From Zasmidium citrigriseum (taxonomy: Eukaryota > Ascomycota > Dothideomycetes > Mycosphaerellales > Mycosphaerellaceae), in NCBI GenBank assembly GCA_002786025.1, contig NHNW01000062.1:62001-126000 (forward strand): a stretch of DNA of 64,000 bases, given 5' to 3'. This document shows positions 23,083-37,136 of this stretch, piece after piece. The notes beneath the pieces are model-generated. The model was not told the DNA's origin and did not search any database. It saw only the letters and a list, made by a program, of their open reading frames with translations. A program made the position numbers and the translations under genes. The first letter of the stretch is position 1. Each line of letters begins with the position of its first letter.

Positions 23083-23146
23083 AACTCTGTCGGGACTACA
23101 TGCTCTGAACATGGGCACTTTCGTCTAGCACACAAATCTGAGAACC

Positions 23147-24560
23147 ATGTCGGCCGAGGGAAAAGAGAATTCTGTTGATACAGATGCTCTCAAGAAGGAG
23201 CTCAAGAGCTGGGAGAGTGCTTTCAAGGAGAGGAATGGGAGGAAGCCTGGACGCGCTGATATCAAGAGTGACGCGACTATAGGTGAGTCTGGCGGGACAA
23301 TTGAGGAGTGACTGAGACTGACGAGCATGTGAAGCTGCCAAGTATAAGCTTTATGATCGAGCAACGCGACGAGAAGAGCCGGCGCCGAAACAAACACCCC
23401 GAAAGAGCACGCGACCAAAACCGAGAGGAGATGCGAATGGCGACCGGCCAAGCCATGCAGTATCAGCTACACCACGCAAATCGCCCTCGAATAGACAACC
23501 GCCTCTACAGCCTGCCGTGCCATCGCCTGTTGAAGAAGTCGAGGCCACTCCTGCACACATCAAATGCGCCCTGGGCCCCACACCACTGAAAGACGGGCAA
23601 GTCCTCGGAATCTTCGACGTCCCCTCTGCCACATCACTACGAGATCACAATGCCACAAATATCGCCACCGAAACTCTAATAGCTGGCACGCCCAGTAAAT
23701 CCACCCCGGCGGTATCAGATACCCCATTCTCCAAGACCCCGCAGTCAGCGGGCAGACGCTTCTTCCTAGACGCATTCGCCGGAACTCCGCTCAAACGCAA
23801 GAGGGACGATGGCGATATAGGGACGACTAGTTCTTCGAAGAGGAAGTATGCGACGCCCGCGTTCCTTCGACGCAGCTTTCCTTTGGCATCAATAGACGAA
23901 GAAGGCACTGAGACGGCAGCGGCTCGTCCACCGTTTAGGAAACGAGGCCTGGTGAGAAGTCTGAGCAGCATCATCCAGAACTTGAGAAATCAAGAAGAAG
24001 AGCGCATGGATGAGGAATGGGACATCATGAATGAGATCGAAGAGGAAGAGGCCAATGAAGGGGAGAAGCCGAAGAAGAAAGCCCCACCCAAAGTCATGGT
24101 GGAAGATAGCCAGCCTGCAGAGATGCCGTTGGGTCCTGACGAAGCTCCTGTATCTGATGAGAGCTCTGGTGAGGATGCGGAGAAGTCACGGAAGCCTTGG
24201 AAGAAGAAGGGTCTGAAGAGGCAGACGAGAAGAGTAAACATGAAGCCAGTCTTACACAAGGCAAAGAAGGCAGAGGAGCTGGAACCGTGGGATGAAGAAA
24301 GCGAGCCAGACATCGTTCCCGAAACCCAGCAAAAAGACGACGCAGAAGCCGGGTCAGGATCGGACTCAGGAGAGGAGGACGACAAGTCCGACAAAAGCAA
24401 GACAGCCGCCAAGAAATCGACAGCAAAGAAGGAGGCCGAAAAGTCGAAATCAAAACCCCGCAAGGTCAATCCAGACGCCCACGCCAACTTCCGCAAACTC
24501 AAAATCAAGAACAAGAACTCCAAAGCAAATGGTCGAGGAAGGAAATTTGGTAGGCGCTGA
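23147..24560 (+). CDS. sld2: DNA replication regulator Sld2 (Drc1)
   Basis: Two exons (23147-23282, 23335-24560; 52-nt intron) give 453 residues. The N-terminus (LKKELKSWESAFKERNGRKP, continuing ADIKSDATIAAKYKLYD) is the Sld2/RecQ4-type helix pair. The middle carries many SP/TP sites for CDK (ATPRKSP, LGPTPLKDG, SDTPFSKTPQS, AGTPLKRKR), as needed for phospho-dependent binding to Dpb11/TopBP1 when the CMG helicase is assembled in S phase. The C-terminal half is acidic then very basic (KKSTAKKEAEKSKSKPRK, ending GRGRKFGRR), fitting DNA or origin binding. It is nuclear. The family call rests on the N-terminus and CDK-site cluster; which Thr is the key one was not assigned. Confidence 0.88.
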
Positions 24561-24691
24561 GCCCTTGTTCTATTATTCATGTGATGAACGATACAGATAC
24601 CCCAATCGACAGAACTTTGCGAGCTTCTCAAATATCCATCTCCCCAACGCCATGCTAGCCAACAACGAAGAGCACTTTTTATGATGATGTC

Positions 24692-26359
24692 TTACTGCTG
24701 CATCACCTTCAAGCTCTCAGAGACCTTGAACGGCGCCTCGGTCTTCGACTTGATCTCCTCAACCGTCACGCCCTCGGCGTGCTCGATGAGCGTCAGGCCG
24801 TCGGTGAAGTCGACGTCAAAGACAGCCTGCACACACAAAGTCAGCCGTATTCGCCCACCACGAAGCAGTCGTAACTCACCAACTCAGTAATAATCCGACT
24901 AACACAAGCCTTCCCCGTCAACGGGAAAGTACAATGATTCAAAATCTTGGGTCGTCCCTTCTTATCCGTGTGCTCCATCGTCACGACCACTTTCGTTTTA
25001 TCCGGGTTACTCACGAGGTCCATCGCTCCACCAAAACCCTTCATCTTCACGCCTGGAACGGCCCAGTTCGCCAGATCACCCTTCGCATTCACTTGCATAG
25101 CGCCCAGGATCGTGAGATTAATCCTCCCAGAGCGGATCATCCCAAACGACTCCTCAGAACCGAAACACGCCGCTCCCGGACGGAGAGCCACAGTTTCTTT
25201 CCCGGCGTTGATGAGATCCGGATCCTCATGCCCCTTTTGCGGATAGGGACCTAGTCCCAGGATGCCGTTCTCGGATTGCAGTTGGACTTCGACAGATGGG
25301 TCGACGAAGGTAGGAGCCAGCATAGGCATACCGATGCCCAAGTTGGCGTATTGACCATTCTGGAACTCCTTCGCGGCACGCCTTACAATCCGTTCCCGTT
25401 TACTCGCGGAATCCCCAGATCCTAAGGCACCGGCTTTCTGCTCCTCGGGGGATTTGGCGTTGACGATCTTCTCGATATTCTTCTCCGCGGTCGCCTGAAT
25501 AACTTTCGTCACATAAATCCCCGGAACATGCACAGCCGCAGGATCGATCTCGCCCGGCTCGACGATATGTTCCGCTTCCACAATCGTAGTTTTCGCGTTG
25601 CGAGCCATGGCTCCGTTGAAATTCGCGGCTGCGAAACGAAACATTACGTTGCCGAGACGGTCGGCTTTCCAGGCTTTGACAAAAGCGTAGTCGCCTTTGA
25701 TCGATTCTTCGAGGACGTAAGGTTTCCCGTCGAAGACCTTCACATCCTTCGGACTGCTGTACTGCGAGACAGATCCATCACTGCTGTGCTTAAGCGGCAG
25801 CTCCCCGGTCTGCACCACAGTCCCAAACCCGGCGGGTGTGTAGAAAGCCGGCACGCCCCTCCCACCCGCCGCACACCGTTCCGCCAGCGTGCCCTGCGGC
25901 GTGAGTTCCAATTCAATTTCGCCGTTCATGTACATGCTCTCGAAGACTTTATTCTCGCCTACGTAGCTCGCGATCATTTTCTTCACTTGTTTTGAGGCGA
26001 GGAGTTTTCCGAGGCCGTTGCCGGGGACGCCGGCGTTGTTTGAGACCGCTGTGAGATTCTTTACGTGTGGCATCTTCTCAACTTCGTTGATCAGAGTGTC
26101 TGGGACTCCACATAGGCCGAAGCCCCCGCAGAGGAGCGTGGAGTCGCCGCGCATGTCTTTGAGGGCTTCGGCGGCGGAGGGGACGATTTTGTTGATTTCA
26201 TGGCGGCGGGCGGAGGAGGCGAAGGTGCGGGCGAGGAGGCGGGACTACATATTTATCAGTTGCTAGGTTCGTGGGTTGTGAGAGAGGGAAGCTCACTTGA
26301 GGTGAGGTTCTGGTGAGGTTACTCGCTGTTCGCCAGCAGAGTGATATTGAAGACACCAT
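24692..26359 (-). CDS. Succinyl-CoA:3-ketoacid CoA-transferase, mitochondrial (SCOT)
   Basis: Three exons (26359-26297, 26244-24880, 24826-24692) give 520 residues, the usual size of the fused alpha-beta enzyme. The N-terminus (MVSSISLCWRTASNLTRTSP, then SRLLARTFASSARR) is Arg/Ser-rich and amphipathic, a mitochondrial presequence. The alpha half has GGFGLCGVPDTLI (CoA transferase family I); the beta half has NLGIGMPMLAP and the SENGILG active-site motif, whose Glu is near residue 346 and forms the CoA thioester. It moves CoA from succinyl-CoA to acetoacetate or related acids. It ends convergently with sld2, 131 nt away. The last exon (45 codons) encodes the typical C-terminal AVFDVDFTDGLTLIE strand. 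Confidence 0.95.
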
Positions 26360-27161
26360 CGTTATCACAGCCTTTCGACAGTATAGAGAATCGTAAAGGA
26401 AAAGGTCAAAGAAACGCAAGATAGTCTCACGAGGGGACGTGAGGTTTACCTACTTAGCCATACTTCGGCATTGAGCACGGTTCCTCAATCCTGACCCGAT
26501 CCTACCCACGGCAGTGCCTCTTCGAGACGTATCACTCCCACTTGTTCCGCTCCCGATGCGAACCGCTGTAGCCGGTGGGGATCTTCGTGGGGACAAGGGA
26601 TGGCTTTTTCGGAATGGGAGGCGCTGTTTAGGAGGAGTTTGGTTGTTGTGAGCTTCGAAGCTGTCGTTGAGCGCGGTGTCTTTCCGCTGTTCTTTTCCAC
26701 GGATTGGTCGGAGAGCCACGTTGGCAGCCACGAGATCTTTGCTGGAGAAGATTGTGGGGAGATTGTGGAGTGTGGAGTATCATCTTCCCCAGCGGATCCG
26801 GGTGAATGTTCTTCACCAGCCGGAACCGTACCAAGCCATCGCGGTCCGTGAACCTCCTGAACATTCCGACTCCTTGACAAGACTTGAGTGGCATCGAATC
26901 AGGCGATGCTGATGATGATCTTGCTGCGTCTCCTGCTGAAATGAAAGATCGAGTCCATATGGGCAGATCTTCTCAGCTCCTGGGTCCAGGTTCTGAAGTG
27001 GGCTTCTGTCAGTAGAAGGAATGCAAGAAATGGCATGTGATCAAGAGATAAAGATATGCTTCGTATGTTCTGTACACCCGTAACTGTCGCTAATAGTTCG
27101 TAAACAGATCTGACCAATAGATCGCAAAACGCTTCGTAAACATCATAGCAAGCGAACTCAG
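26360..27161. other. Intergenic region between SCOT and permease genes
   Basis: Upstream region of SCOT and 3' end of the permease. Overlapping short ORFs at 26450-26912 lack coding signs. Nothing else seen. Confidence 0.4.
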
Positions 27162-28910
27162 CTACTCACGGCTGTCAACTCTCTCGACAGTCTCATCAAA
27201 GGTCTTCTTCTCGTCGCGAAAAGTCGTCTGCTCAGAGGCACCAGTGAGCGCAAGGACATCCGTCGATGCGAACTTGCGAGCTGGAACCTTGGCCTGGAAG
27301 AGAACGTCGAGCTCGGCGTAGGTACGGCCCTTCGGTTCAGGAAGTCGGAAGTATGTCCATACGGCGCAGAGAGCGCAGATGCCGCCCCAGAAGAAGCCGG
27401 CTTTGGCGCCCCAGTTCCAGGAGGTTGGGTTGAGCATGTGAGGGGTGAGGATGTTCGCAATCACGCCTGTAATGTTGTAAAGGTTCCTCGCAAGCACGAC
27501 TGTCTTATTTCGAAGACGTGTCGAGGCCAGTTCAGCTACGAGAGAGTAGCAGACGGGACCAACAGTTGCATCGTATACGAAGGTGTAGATGAGGATCATG
27601 GCGCCGATGCCCCATTGAGCACCCGAGCCATGTGCAATTCCTAGGAAGCCGACAAGCAGGAGGATCAGGGACATAATGATCTGGCCCCAGATGTAAAGAG
27701 TGCGACGACCGAACCAACCCATGAGGAACCAGGAGAGCAGAGTTCCCACAGCTCCGAGCGCATACTGTCCCAGGGAGAGAGAAAAGGCGTGCGAGGTGTC
27801 CAGTCCGGCTTGTTGGAAGAAGTAAGTCGAATATCCCGTGAACGAGGAGGCACCGCAGAGCGTTTGAATGGCCCAGACGAAGGTTACGATCTCCGTTCGG
27901 CGTAGATTGACTCCTTTGAAGCAGTCCCAGTATCGCGCGCCAGCTACATGCTCTTTCTCAAGCTCATTCGTGTAGACCATCATGTTGATGGTCGCATCGG
28001 GGTTGAACTCGGCCTGCTGAGAGGTGAGGCGAAGGAGTTGCTTCTTGGCGTCTTCGTTTCGTCCTTTGCGGACGAGCCACCACGGGCTCTCTGGAGCAAG
28101 AGCGATGCCGATGATCAGAGGGACAGGCCAGATCCACTGGAGGCCGTATGGGAGCTTGTATCCGATCGAGCCTGTCTCGCCACTGACACCTTTCAGGACA
28201 GCAGAAGAGAGAAATTGGCCGATGACCCAGCAAAGGTTGACATAGGTGGTGAGGTAGGGTCTCAATGCGACAGGGCATACTTCGGATGCATAGGTGGTGG
28301 TCAGGGTCTGGAAGGCGCCCCATGGGATACCGCAGAGGATCTGCAGATCGTATTAGCCTGGGTCAATACGAGGACATCAAGGCATTGGACTCACCTCTCC
28401 AACCAGGAGCATGGCAAGGTTCTGAGCGAAGAATAGCAGAAATATGAATCCAGTCAGCATGGCCAGAGCTCCGATCAGCGTCTTCTTGAAACCAATGCGC
28501 TCAGCAACGATTCCCACAAACAGCAATCCAAAAATCTCTCCAACAAGGGCTCCATTCGAAAGGCCAGATTGCCAGGCTGCGGAGACTTGATACTCTCCAT
28601 TGGCATCACGGGTTCCAAAGCGTTGCTGAAAGGCCGGAAGAGCGTACAAGGAGTTGATGAGAACAATGTCGAAGCCCTCCATGACGATGCATGTGGACAG
28701 GAGGATAGACCAGCCGACTGCTTTGGGGTATGTCTTAAGACCTTGCATCAAGGTCATAGACGTCTCGCTCTCGCTGGCCTTGGCGGCATCGTTGGCGATG
28801 GATGGGTCGACATCAGGGAGGTGAGCAACATCTTCGGCAACGACGCTTGATCGTCGACCGACGGATGCGTTGCGTGAAGGGCCATGAGGCTCGGTGTGAG
28901 TAGTCGCCAT
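27162..28910 (-). CDS. MFS alpha-glucoside (maltose) permease
   Basis: Two exons (28910-28395, 28340-27162; 54-nt intron) give 564 residues with 12 predicted helices. Sugar-porter hallmarks are present: ERIGFKKT (loop 2-3), PESPWWLVRKGR (after helix 6), GRRT (loop 8-9), and PEPKGRTYAELD after helix 12. MEGFDIVLINSLYALPAFQQ in helix 1 is typical of the fungal maltose/alpha-glucoside:H+ symporter branch (MAL61/AGT1-like). It should import maltose and related disaccharides across the plasma membrane. Divergent with the GH13 alpha-glucosidase 683 bp away, which strongly supports the substrate class. The stop falls inside a sequence resembling a donor site (cGTGAGTag), so a short extra 3' exon is possible. 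Confidence 0.9.
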
Positions 28911-29003
28911 GGCGGTACTGTGTTGAGGGAAAGATGAGATGGCTATTGTCAGATTGGAAGTGCCTTGGATGTGGATGTCATTGCCACGAGGTCGCCAGCG
29001 AGT

Positions 29004-29204
29004 CTTTTATATCTCTCTCCTCCGTTCTCTTCATGGCCCCCAGGCGAAATAAGCGAAAGTGGTGATGTTGATGCCGGGCCGACGACGGTTAGATCGGTCC
29101 TCGTGGCGTCCACGTAGAGCCTGTAGTTCATCCAGCAGGAGTGGATATTCTGGCGAGCGACTGCATGCTTTCCCCGCGTGGAGGAGAGGGAGGAGTTCGT
29201 GGGG
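29004..29204. promoter_or_regulatory. Shared promoter: TATA element and CreA-like cluster
   Basis: On the minus strand TATAAAAG lies at 29011-29004, about 95 bp before the permease ATG. Three SYGGRG (CreA) matches are packed within 33 bp: CCCCGC at 29172-29177, GTGGAG at 29178-29183 and GTGGGG at 29199-29204. A CCAAT box sits near 29273. CreA represses sugar-use genes on glucose; here this is inferred from motif and context. Confidence 0.4.
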
Positions 29205-29512
29205 AGAGATGAGAGAAAGTCTAGACTGCATCTGATGTTGGCGTCGCTGAAACTCCCACTCGCCCCAATGATTCACCAATGGCGGGTGTTCGCTGGAATT
29301 GTTGGTGGCTGGCGTCGCTTTTTTGCTCGCTGAAACTTGACGCCTTCGCTCTTTCTCTGAACCTTCTGCCATGCAACAACATCTCTCGCTCGAATCATCG
29401 ACCAATGCTAATCCAACACCATCTGGATCTACTTTATCAAGTGCTATCATTTCCAGCGAGAGGATGGCCTCGCAGTAATTGAGAGGGTCGAGTTGTCTCC
29501 CCGAGCTCGTGA

Positions 29513-31374
<1,862 letters not shown>

Positions 31375-31445
31375 TCGATAAACAAACGAGAAAACGACAC
31401 ATCGTTTCGCCAAAACAGCACTCTCTCACATCAAACGCTTCATCG

Positions 31446-34189
31446 TCAAAGGCTATCGGCCTCGTTTCTAGCCCGCTGTTTTGCAGACTGATCCAACATA
31501 TTATTCGTAAAGCTCGTAGTAGCAGCTTCGACACGCTCCAAGTGGTCCATTGTCAGCAGCTCGTTGTTACTCTTTGCCAGAGAACGAGCACTAGTCACGA
31601 TGTTTCGAATCTGCCGTCCATTCACTTTGCTCGTCGTCCTCTTGGTAAATCTCTCCAGGTCGCGATAGAGCTTTTCACGATTGTGAATCTCGCCATCCGG
31701 AATTCTCTGTAGGTTGTCCATGTATATGTTTTTGCGAAACACAGGGCTGAGATCGGAATACTGAATCGCCAAGTGAATGCGAGACATCATTGCGTTATCG
31801 ATGGTGCGGATTCGGTTGGTGGTTAGGACGATGATTCCTGGGTCCTGTGTCAATAAGAATGAGTCAAGGGAGTTGGACATACACACCTGCGTAGTACTCG
31901 AGACAGCGTAGTAGTACGGACACCATAGCGTTCCGTAAGAGCTCTCCCAGCTTCCTTTCCTCGACGAAGACATCAGCTTCGTCCATGAGAAGCACGGCTT
32001 CCCATCGCGCTGCGTCTGCGAAGATGTCCGTCAACTTTTGTTCAGCTTCATGGGGCTCTGTGCCGATTTCCGCGACCGAGACGGCCAACAGCGGCCGACC
32101 TGTTGCCAATGCAATCGTCTCTGCAGTGAGTGTCTACTCGAAGTCAGCATGTTCCTTACGTGGGTCCCACCAGATTCTTCCCGTGAACTAAACAGCACAA
32201 AAGATCGTACCTTGCCAACACCGGGAGGTCCATGTAACATGATTGCGAGTCCATTACCTTTGCCCTCTACTATGTCGTTGTCCTTCTTCAGGGCAGCCAA
32301 GTCAGAACCGCGATCCTCCGCTCCAACCAATTTGTGGCCTTCGATCATCCCCATCAGCAACTCCTTGGTCTCCATATCGAGCTGCAACTCTCGCTCAAAT
32401 GGAGTTTTCTGGTCGTAATCGTGCCTGGGAATTTCAATCTTGTCGACCGCAAATTGAGCCCATGTCTTGTTGTTGAGAACGAACCCCAGCAGTCTGGGAG
32501 GTAAGAACATCAGGCGGTCAGACACCTTAGCGAACTCATGCACCACCGCTTCCAAGTCTTTCCCTGCCCTGTGATCTGCGGTGAGGTTCTGGAGGGGCGA
32601 ATCCTTACAGACGAGACAGGGGCAATCTGAATATCGGTAAGAGTATCTGTGACCCAGTGGCGGGTTCGCTGTCCTGCGCGGGTTCCTTGCTGAGTTCAAA
32701 AATGCCCAGTTGTCGATGATGACCCTCCTGTTCTTGTTGTCGATCTTCTGTGGCACCACGTCCATTGTCGAGGAGAATGAGTAGTCGTCGAAACGTAACA
32801 AGCTTTCGAAGATACTTTCTGATTTGACTTTTGCTGAGTTCAATTTTTTTAACCCAGTGTCGTCGGTGAGCGCCACACCGTTATACTCGCACTGCAATCT
32901 GCTTGGCTCTTTGGCGCACAAATCGCAGAATTTCCGGCCGCGAGCGATGAACGATGCTTTCAGCTTAGCATGGTCTGAATTGCCGTCTTTGTCGACGTAG
33001 AAGTCTCGAGGAAATACGTCGAGCGAGTTGATATGTTTCTCGCCTTGATATCGTGGAATTCGGAACGAGTAAGAGTACTTCGCGAACTTCGTCCCATCCC
33101 AGTCGAGGCCAGCGCATTTCAAGGACACGGGGCGGTCTCCGTTACCAACTTCGGGTGAGTCCTCGACTTGAAGCATCTGCATTTCATCTTGCCATGTACG
33201 CGAGTATACCCAGGATCCATGTGGGTAGAGAGTCCACAGGAACTCATATTTGATCTTCTTTGACCTCAGGATAGTCTCACGGGCCTTGAAGTATGGTTCC
33301 AGCGATTCGCACTTCTCAACGATTGCTAGAAGTTCTTCCAGATCCTCTCGTGCCTGACGCACACTCGCATCATCAGTATCGCAGGGGCGAACGGCATTCA
33401 CGCACTCTTCCCATGCCCACACGAAGGCACGGAAGGGGGCTTGCACAACGACAGGTCCAACACTGTCAGCGACGAGATCCTTCCAGTAGAGCGTCGTGCA
33501 GGCGAGAAGTTCCTTTAGAGGAGACGACAGAATCTCGATCTCGTCAGGTGAATTAGTCTTATTCAAAGCCTTTCGAAAAATGGCTGCCTTTTCGGAGGTC
33601 TGAGTCGGCTTGGTCTCTTCCAGGTTTCTCTCGGTGTCTGTCCAAATACCCGTGGAGGAGTCGTACTGCAACATTGTTAGCAGAGTGCTTTCGGTTGGAG
33701 GTCAAAGTCTGACTGTTGAATACACTATCGTCACGCGGCGCTTACTGTCGATGGCCACAGTGTCTTCGTTTTGGCTGGTATCGCCAACATTGTGCGTGTC
33801 GCTCGCCCGTTTTGTTGTCCCCGATTTCTCATCGACCTCAAGGGAAGTCTGAAGGGTGAAGCTATCGCGACTCTCACTTGGTTCCTCGTTCTTAGCCTCC
33901 TCCTGTGAGGCACCGAGGCTGGCAGGTAAATTCTGCACAGATGGTAGCCCGGACTCAGCACGATGCTCTAAGAGCCTGTGAAGATACTCATTGTCTTTTC
34001 GGAGCGTAGGCATTTCAGGTGCCTCTTTTTCGGACTTTCGATGTATGAACTCCATGAATTTGATCTGTTCGTGAAAGACTGCAGCTTGGTGCATCAATAC
34101 TGCCACGACCTATGCGATGACATTAGCGATGGACACATGATTTGGGGTGTTTATCTTACTGGATCGGTCGCTGCAGAATCTAGAGCCAT
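31446..34189 (-). CDS. DUF7025-type AAA+ ATPase
   Basis: Five exons (34189-34160, 34109-33735, 33665-32211, 32133-31887, 31837-31446) give 832 residues. A first 10-codon exon (MALDSAATDP) was found by splice phase. Residues 1-130 are charged with a coiled-coil start; the middle 480 residues contain the DUF7025 region common in fungal AAA proteins. Walker A is GPPGVGK (614-620, completed by TLTAE across an intron), Walker B LLMDEAD (about 668-674), and sensor IIVLTTNR. It is a single-AAA ATPase, probably a hexameric remodeler; substrates of the family are unknown. Intron 4 uses the acceptor GACCCAG, rebuilding EYYAGIIVLTTNR. Divergent from the DUF7708 gene. Confidence 0.9.
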
Positions 34190-34923
34190 GTCTGGAGCTG
34201 TCTACCTTGACATATAGATGCGAGATTCGCTCTTGTCTTTGTATGTCAACAGAAGTCCTGAGGTTGATGCGTTTGTGGTATGTGCCTTGACACCACAATG
34301 TCACCAGAACCAGCCATAACGAACGCAGGCATCTGTGACCCTCAACTCGGAGAAGACAAGGCGGCGTCCTGGCTACATGGCCGTTCTATTCGTGCTATTC
34401 GTGGCGCCTTGTCTACCTGGTCGCGCACATGCAGCTTTCCGTGTCTTCAATCCTGCTCCGTCCTGACAGTAATGTTGCACTCGTGGCCTGGCGGCAGGAT
34501 CCGCCAAAACCAGACGCAATGGCAAGCGTACAAAAAGGTAGTGCAGAAGCGCAGCTGTGGTACTTTTGTTGCTTGCTGAGTGTCCATCTGCTGCCGCACG
34601 TGTACATTGAACTTTCGGATGGTGTTATGTGTGGAAGCGCCTGTTGAACCCTTGCAGAGTGTACGTGGCGTGAACTCGTCCATCCGTAGGAACGTGAACT
34701 CAAGCTTCGAAACTTGGTTGCCATGCGCCTGTCACAGGTCCTGTCCCTAGTTCTGCGCAGTGCAGTTGCGGAGAAGACATTACACAGGCTGGATGAGGTC
34801 TACACGCACTCGATTGCATCGACTCTGGAAGGCCCCGAAGCCCTTTAGTCTTGCGTTGCTTCCAGCTCTTATCAACGACTTCGCCCAAGAGAGTCGGACA
34901 CAAGAGAAGTCTCAGAAACCGAT
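34190..34923. other. Divergent intergenic region, AAA ATPase / DUF7708 gene
   Basis: Shared upstream region of two putatively related ATPase-type genes. It holds short ORFs only (up to about 100 codons on either strand), with no recognised protein. Confidence 0.45.
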
Positions 34924-36728
34924 ATGCAACGCAACGCGGCAATGTCGCTTAGGTAGATTGACATCAACGTCCACCTCGTGGCTCCGATGGTGGATCGCTG
35001 ACGGTGAAAAGTGTTCCAGACGTTGCCAGCCTCAAAGAAGAGCTGGTGAACTGGATCCAAGACCTGTCCATACCGAAAGACAAGGAGTTCGAAATACTTC
35101 GTGCTCGCAGAGCTAGGGATCCGAATGCGCTATTCACTGCCACTACCAAGGCCGATGTGGACCGCGAGATACAGAAAGCCGTTTCCGATAGCAAGGTCGA
35201 GCATTTGCAGCAGGATGCTGGGCTGATGCTCGGCAACATGGTGCAATCCATGGCTCATCTGGAGACCTGCCGCAAGGAGACCGGAATGGGAAGAGTCAGG
35301 TCCGCTTTGAAAGAGGGCCTCAATAGTCTGGCAACCTTTCTCGATAACTTTTCGGGCTTTGTACATGTCGTACAAGCAGCTGACTCGCAGTATGGAGGTG
35401 TGGCTTATGGCATGCTCTCTTTACTCGTCAGCGTTGCTGTCCAAATGCAATCCCGGGAGGATGAAATCGCAGTAGCAATCGCGGAGCTTGCACTCACATT
35501 CCCACGACTGCACGCACTGCAAGCACTGCGGATCGATGAGAACCTGCAGTCTCTGATCGCGGCGGTGTACAAATGTCTGATCCGTTTCTGCAAGGAAACC
35601 ATCGAGTACTGCATTTCGCGGTCCAGGCGATGGAAGGACACCGGATCAAACAGGTGGAAATCCACCCTAGAGGACCTGCGTCATAGCATACTGGAAGTCC
35701 GGCAGGAAACCGACCATATCCAATTCCAGATGATCGTGGCAATAAAACAGCAGCTCCAGGAGTCCGAAGAGCGATTGCGTGAGGTGCAATTAGTTGGCAA
35801 CGATACTAATGATATGACGCGGTCAACCCAAATCCGAGTCTCTCAAAAGGAGATGCGTGAGCTGAGAGAAATACTCGGTCTCTGGCCGGACAAGAGTGGC
35901 TCATTCGCGCAAATCGACGTCGATGCGTACAAGAAGGAACTGGACCTCAAATTCTCTGACATGAGAAGGCCGTACTTGGGCAACAGAGTAGAACACATGG
36001 CCGCCATTCGTCCATCCACGTTTCTCGGACATGAGTACTTCCAGACCTGGCTGGCAAGGGGCTCCTCTTCTATCGCTTTGATTGCTGGCCAGAATTGGGT
36101 GGACGACTCAAATATCCAGATGAGCTGGCTATCGTACGCCTCGGTGTTCTTGGTGGAAAATATGCTCCAGAGAAAGAAAGCCCGAATCGGTTCTGAGTCC
36201 GGCTCGTCGTCCATCTGCGTGCTGCCCGTTTTCTGTCGGCCTAGGTATGATACAACGACGAGCCAGCTGGGAGGGTGCACTATGCAGACAGTTGCGTCGT
36301 ACCTGATCTACCAACTTGCAAGAGAGCACGATGAGCTGCTGAGGGATCATCGAGACCTGATTGTAGCGGCTGTGAACAGTGACGGCTGGAGCGATCCGGA
36401 TATACGTGGTGCATTGCAGTGTATGACCAGTCTCCTGGCGACACTTATGGCTGGCTTCAGAGCAGGCACCGAATTTGTCATCGTGATAGACCGGCTAGAC
36501 CAGTGCGTCTGGAGTTCAGACATTGAAGACAAGTGTAATGAGCTGGTGATTGTACTTCAGGAGCTCTCGAAGCTGGTACAGCACAGTTCCCTGAAGCGCT
36601 TTCGAGTCAAGATGTTGCTGGTCATGGACGAGGGCACAGCTCGGAAGACCACGAATCATCTGAAGTACTATCGTGATTTGGCGCTCGACTGGAAGATTGG
36701 TTGGGACCAGGAAGGTGATGGCGAGTAG
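34924..36728 (+). CDS. DUF7708 STAND-like protein lacking a P-loop
   Basis: I place the start at 34924 because the long frame has no good ATG: exon 34924-34952 (MQRNAAMSL) joins exon 35012-36728 over a 58-nt intron with a CTGAC branch site, giving 581 residues. Residues 75-200 match the DUF7708 domain seen at the N-terminus of fungal NLR-like proteins (FLDNFSGFVHVVQAADSQYG, VAYGMLSLL). Residues 340-560 have the layout of a STAND/NACHT NTPase: SIALIAGQNW sits where the GxxxxGK(S/T) loop should be, and FVIVIDRLDQC resembles Walker B. No Lys-Ser/Thr P-loop is present, so ATP binding is doubtful. No ankyrin, WD or TPR repeats follow. A role in non-self sensing is only suggested by the family. Confidence 0.8.
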
Positions 36729-37136
36729 TCTGCCGCTGGGAACGGAATCGTGTCTGATGTATTAGCAAACATATCATCCCGAGATTCCTGTTTGCGTGAC
36801 GTACGTTCCTGTGATGCCTGTAATGGCCTCCTTCAAAAACAGCCTGTTGCATATCGTCTCTGGCCGACCTGGCAAGTTAGGGCTTTAGAAATTAGCAACT
36901 GCACTCCCAAACACCTTGTAATGCTGTTGTATGAAATGCATTATATTGGAGCTTATACGCAACCGAGCTTCCTTAACAAACGGAATCAGAAAGAGATATC
37001 TTCTCGAAACGCCTCGCGCCATGCTCTGACCCATCTCGACAGCTCTCAAATCCAGTACACGGCCTATCCTCGCCGAAGTCCTGTGACGCACGCTTTTTCT
37101 TTTGTCTCTGTTTCTTCACACACTGGCCCCAATTCC
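36729..37136. other. Convergent intergenic spacer
   Basis: 3' flanks of the DUF7708 gene and the CYSTM gene. No coding signal was seen. Confidence 0.4.

Noticed and set aside
23990..24631. 213-codon minus-strand frame opposite sld2
   Set aside because: Shadow of the biased codon use of the acidic/basic Sld2 repeat regions; no domain.
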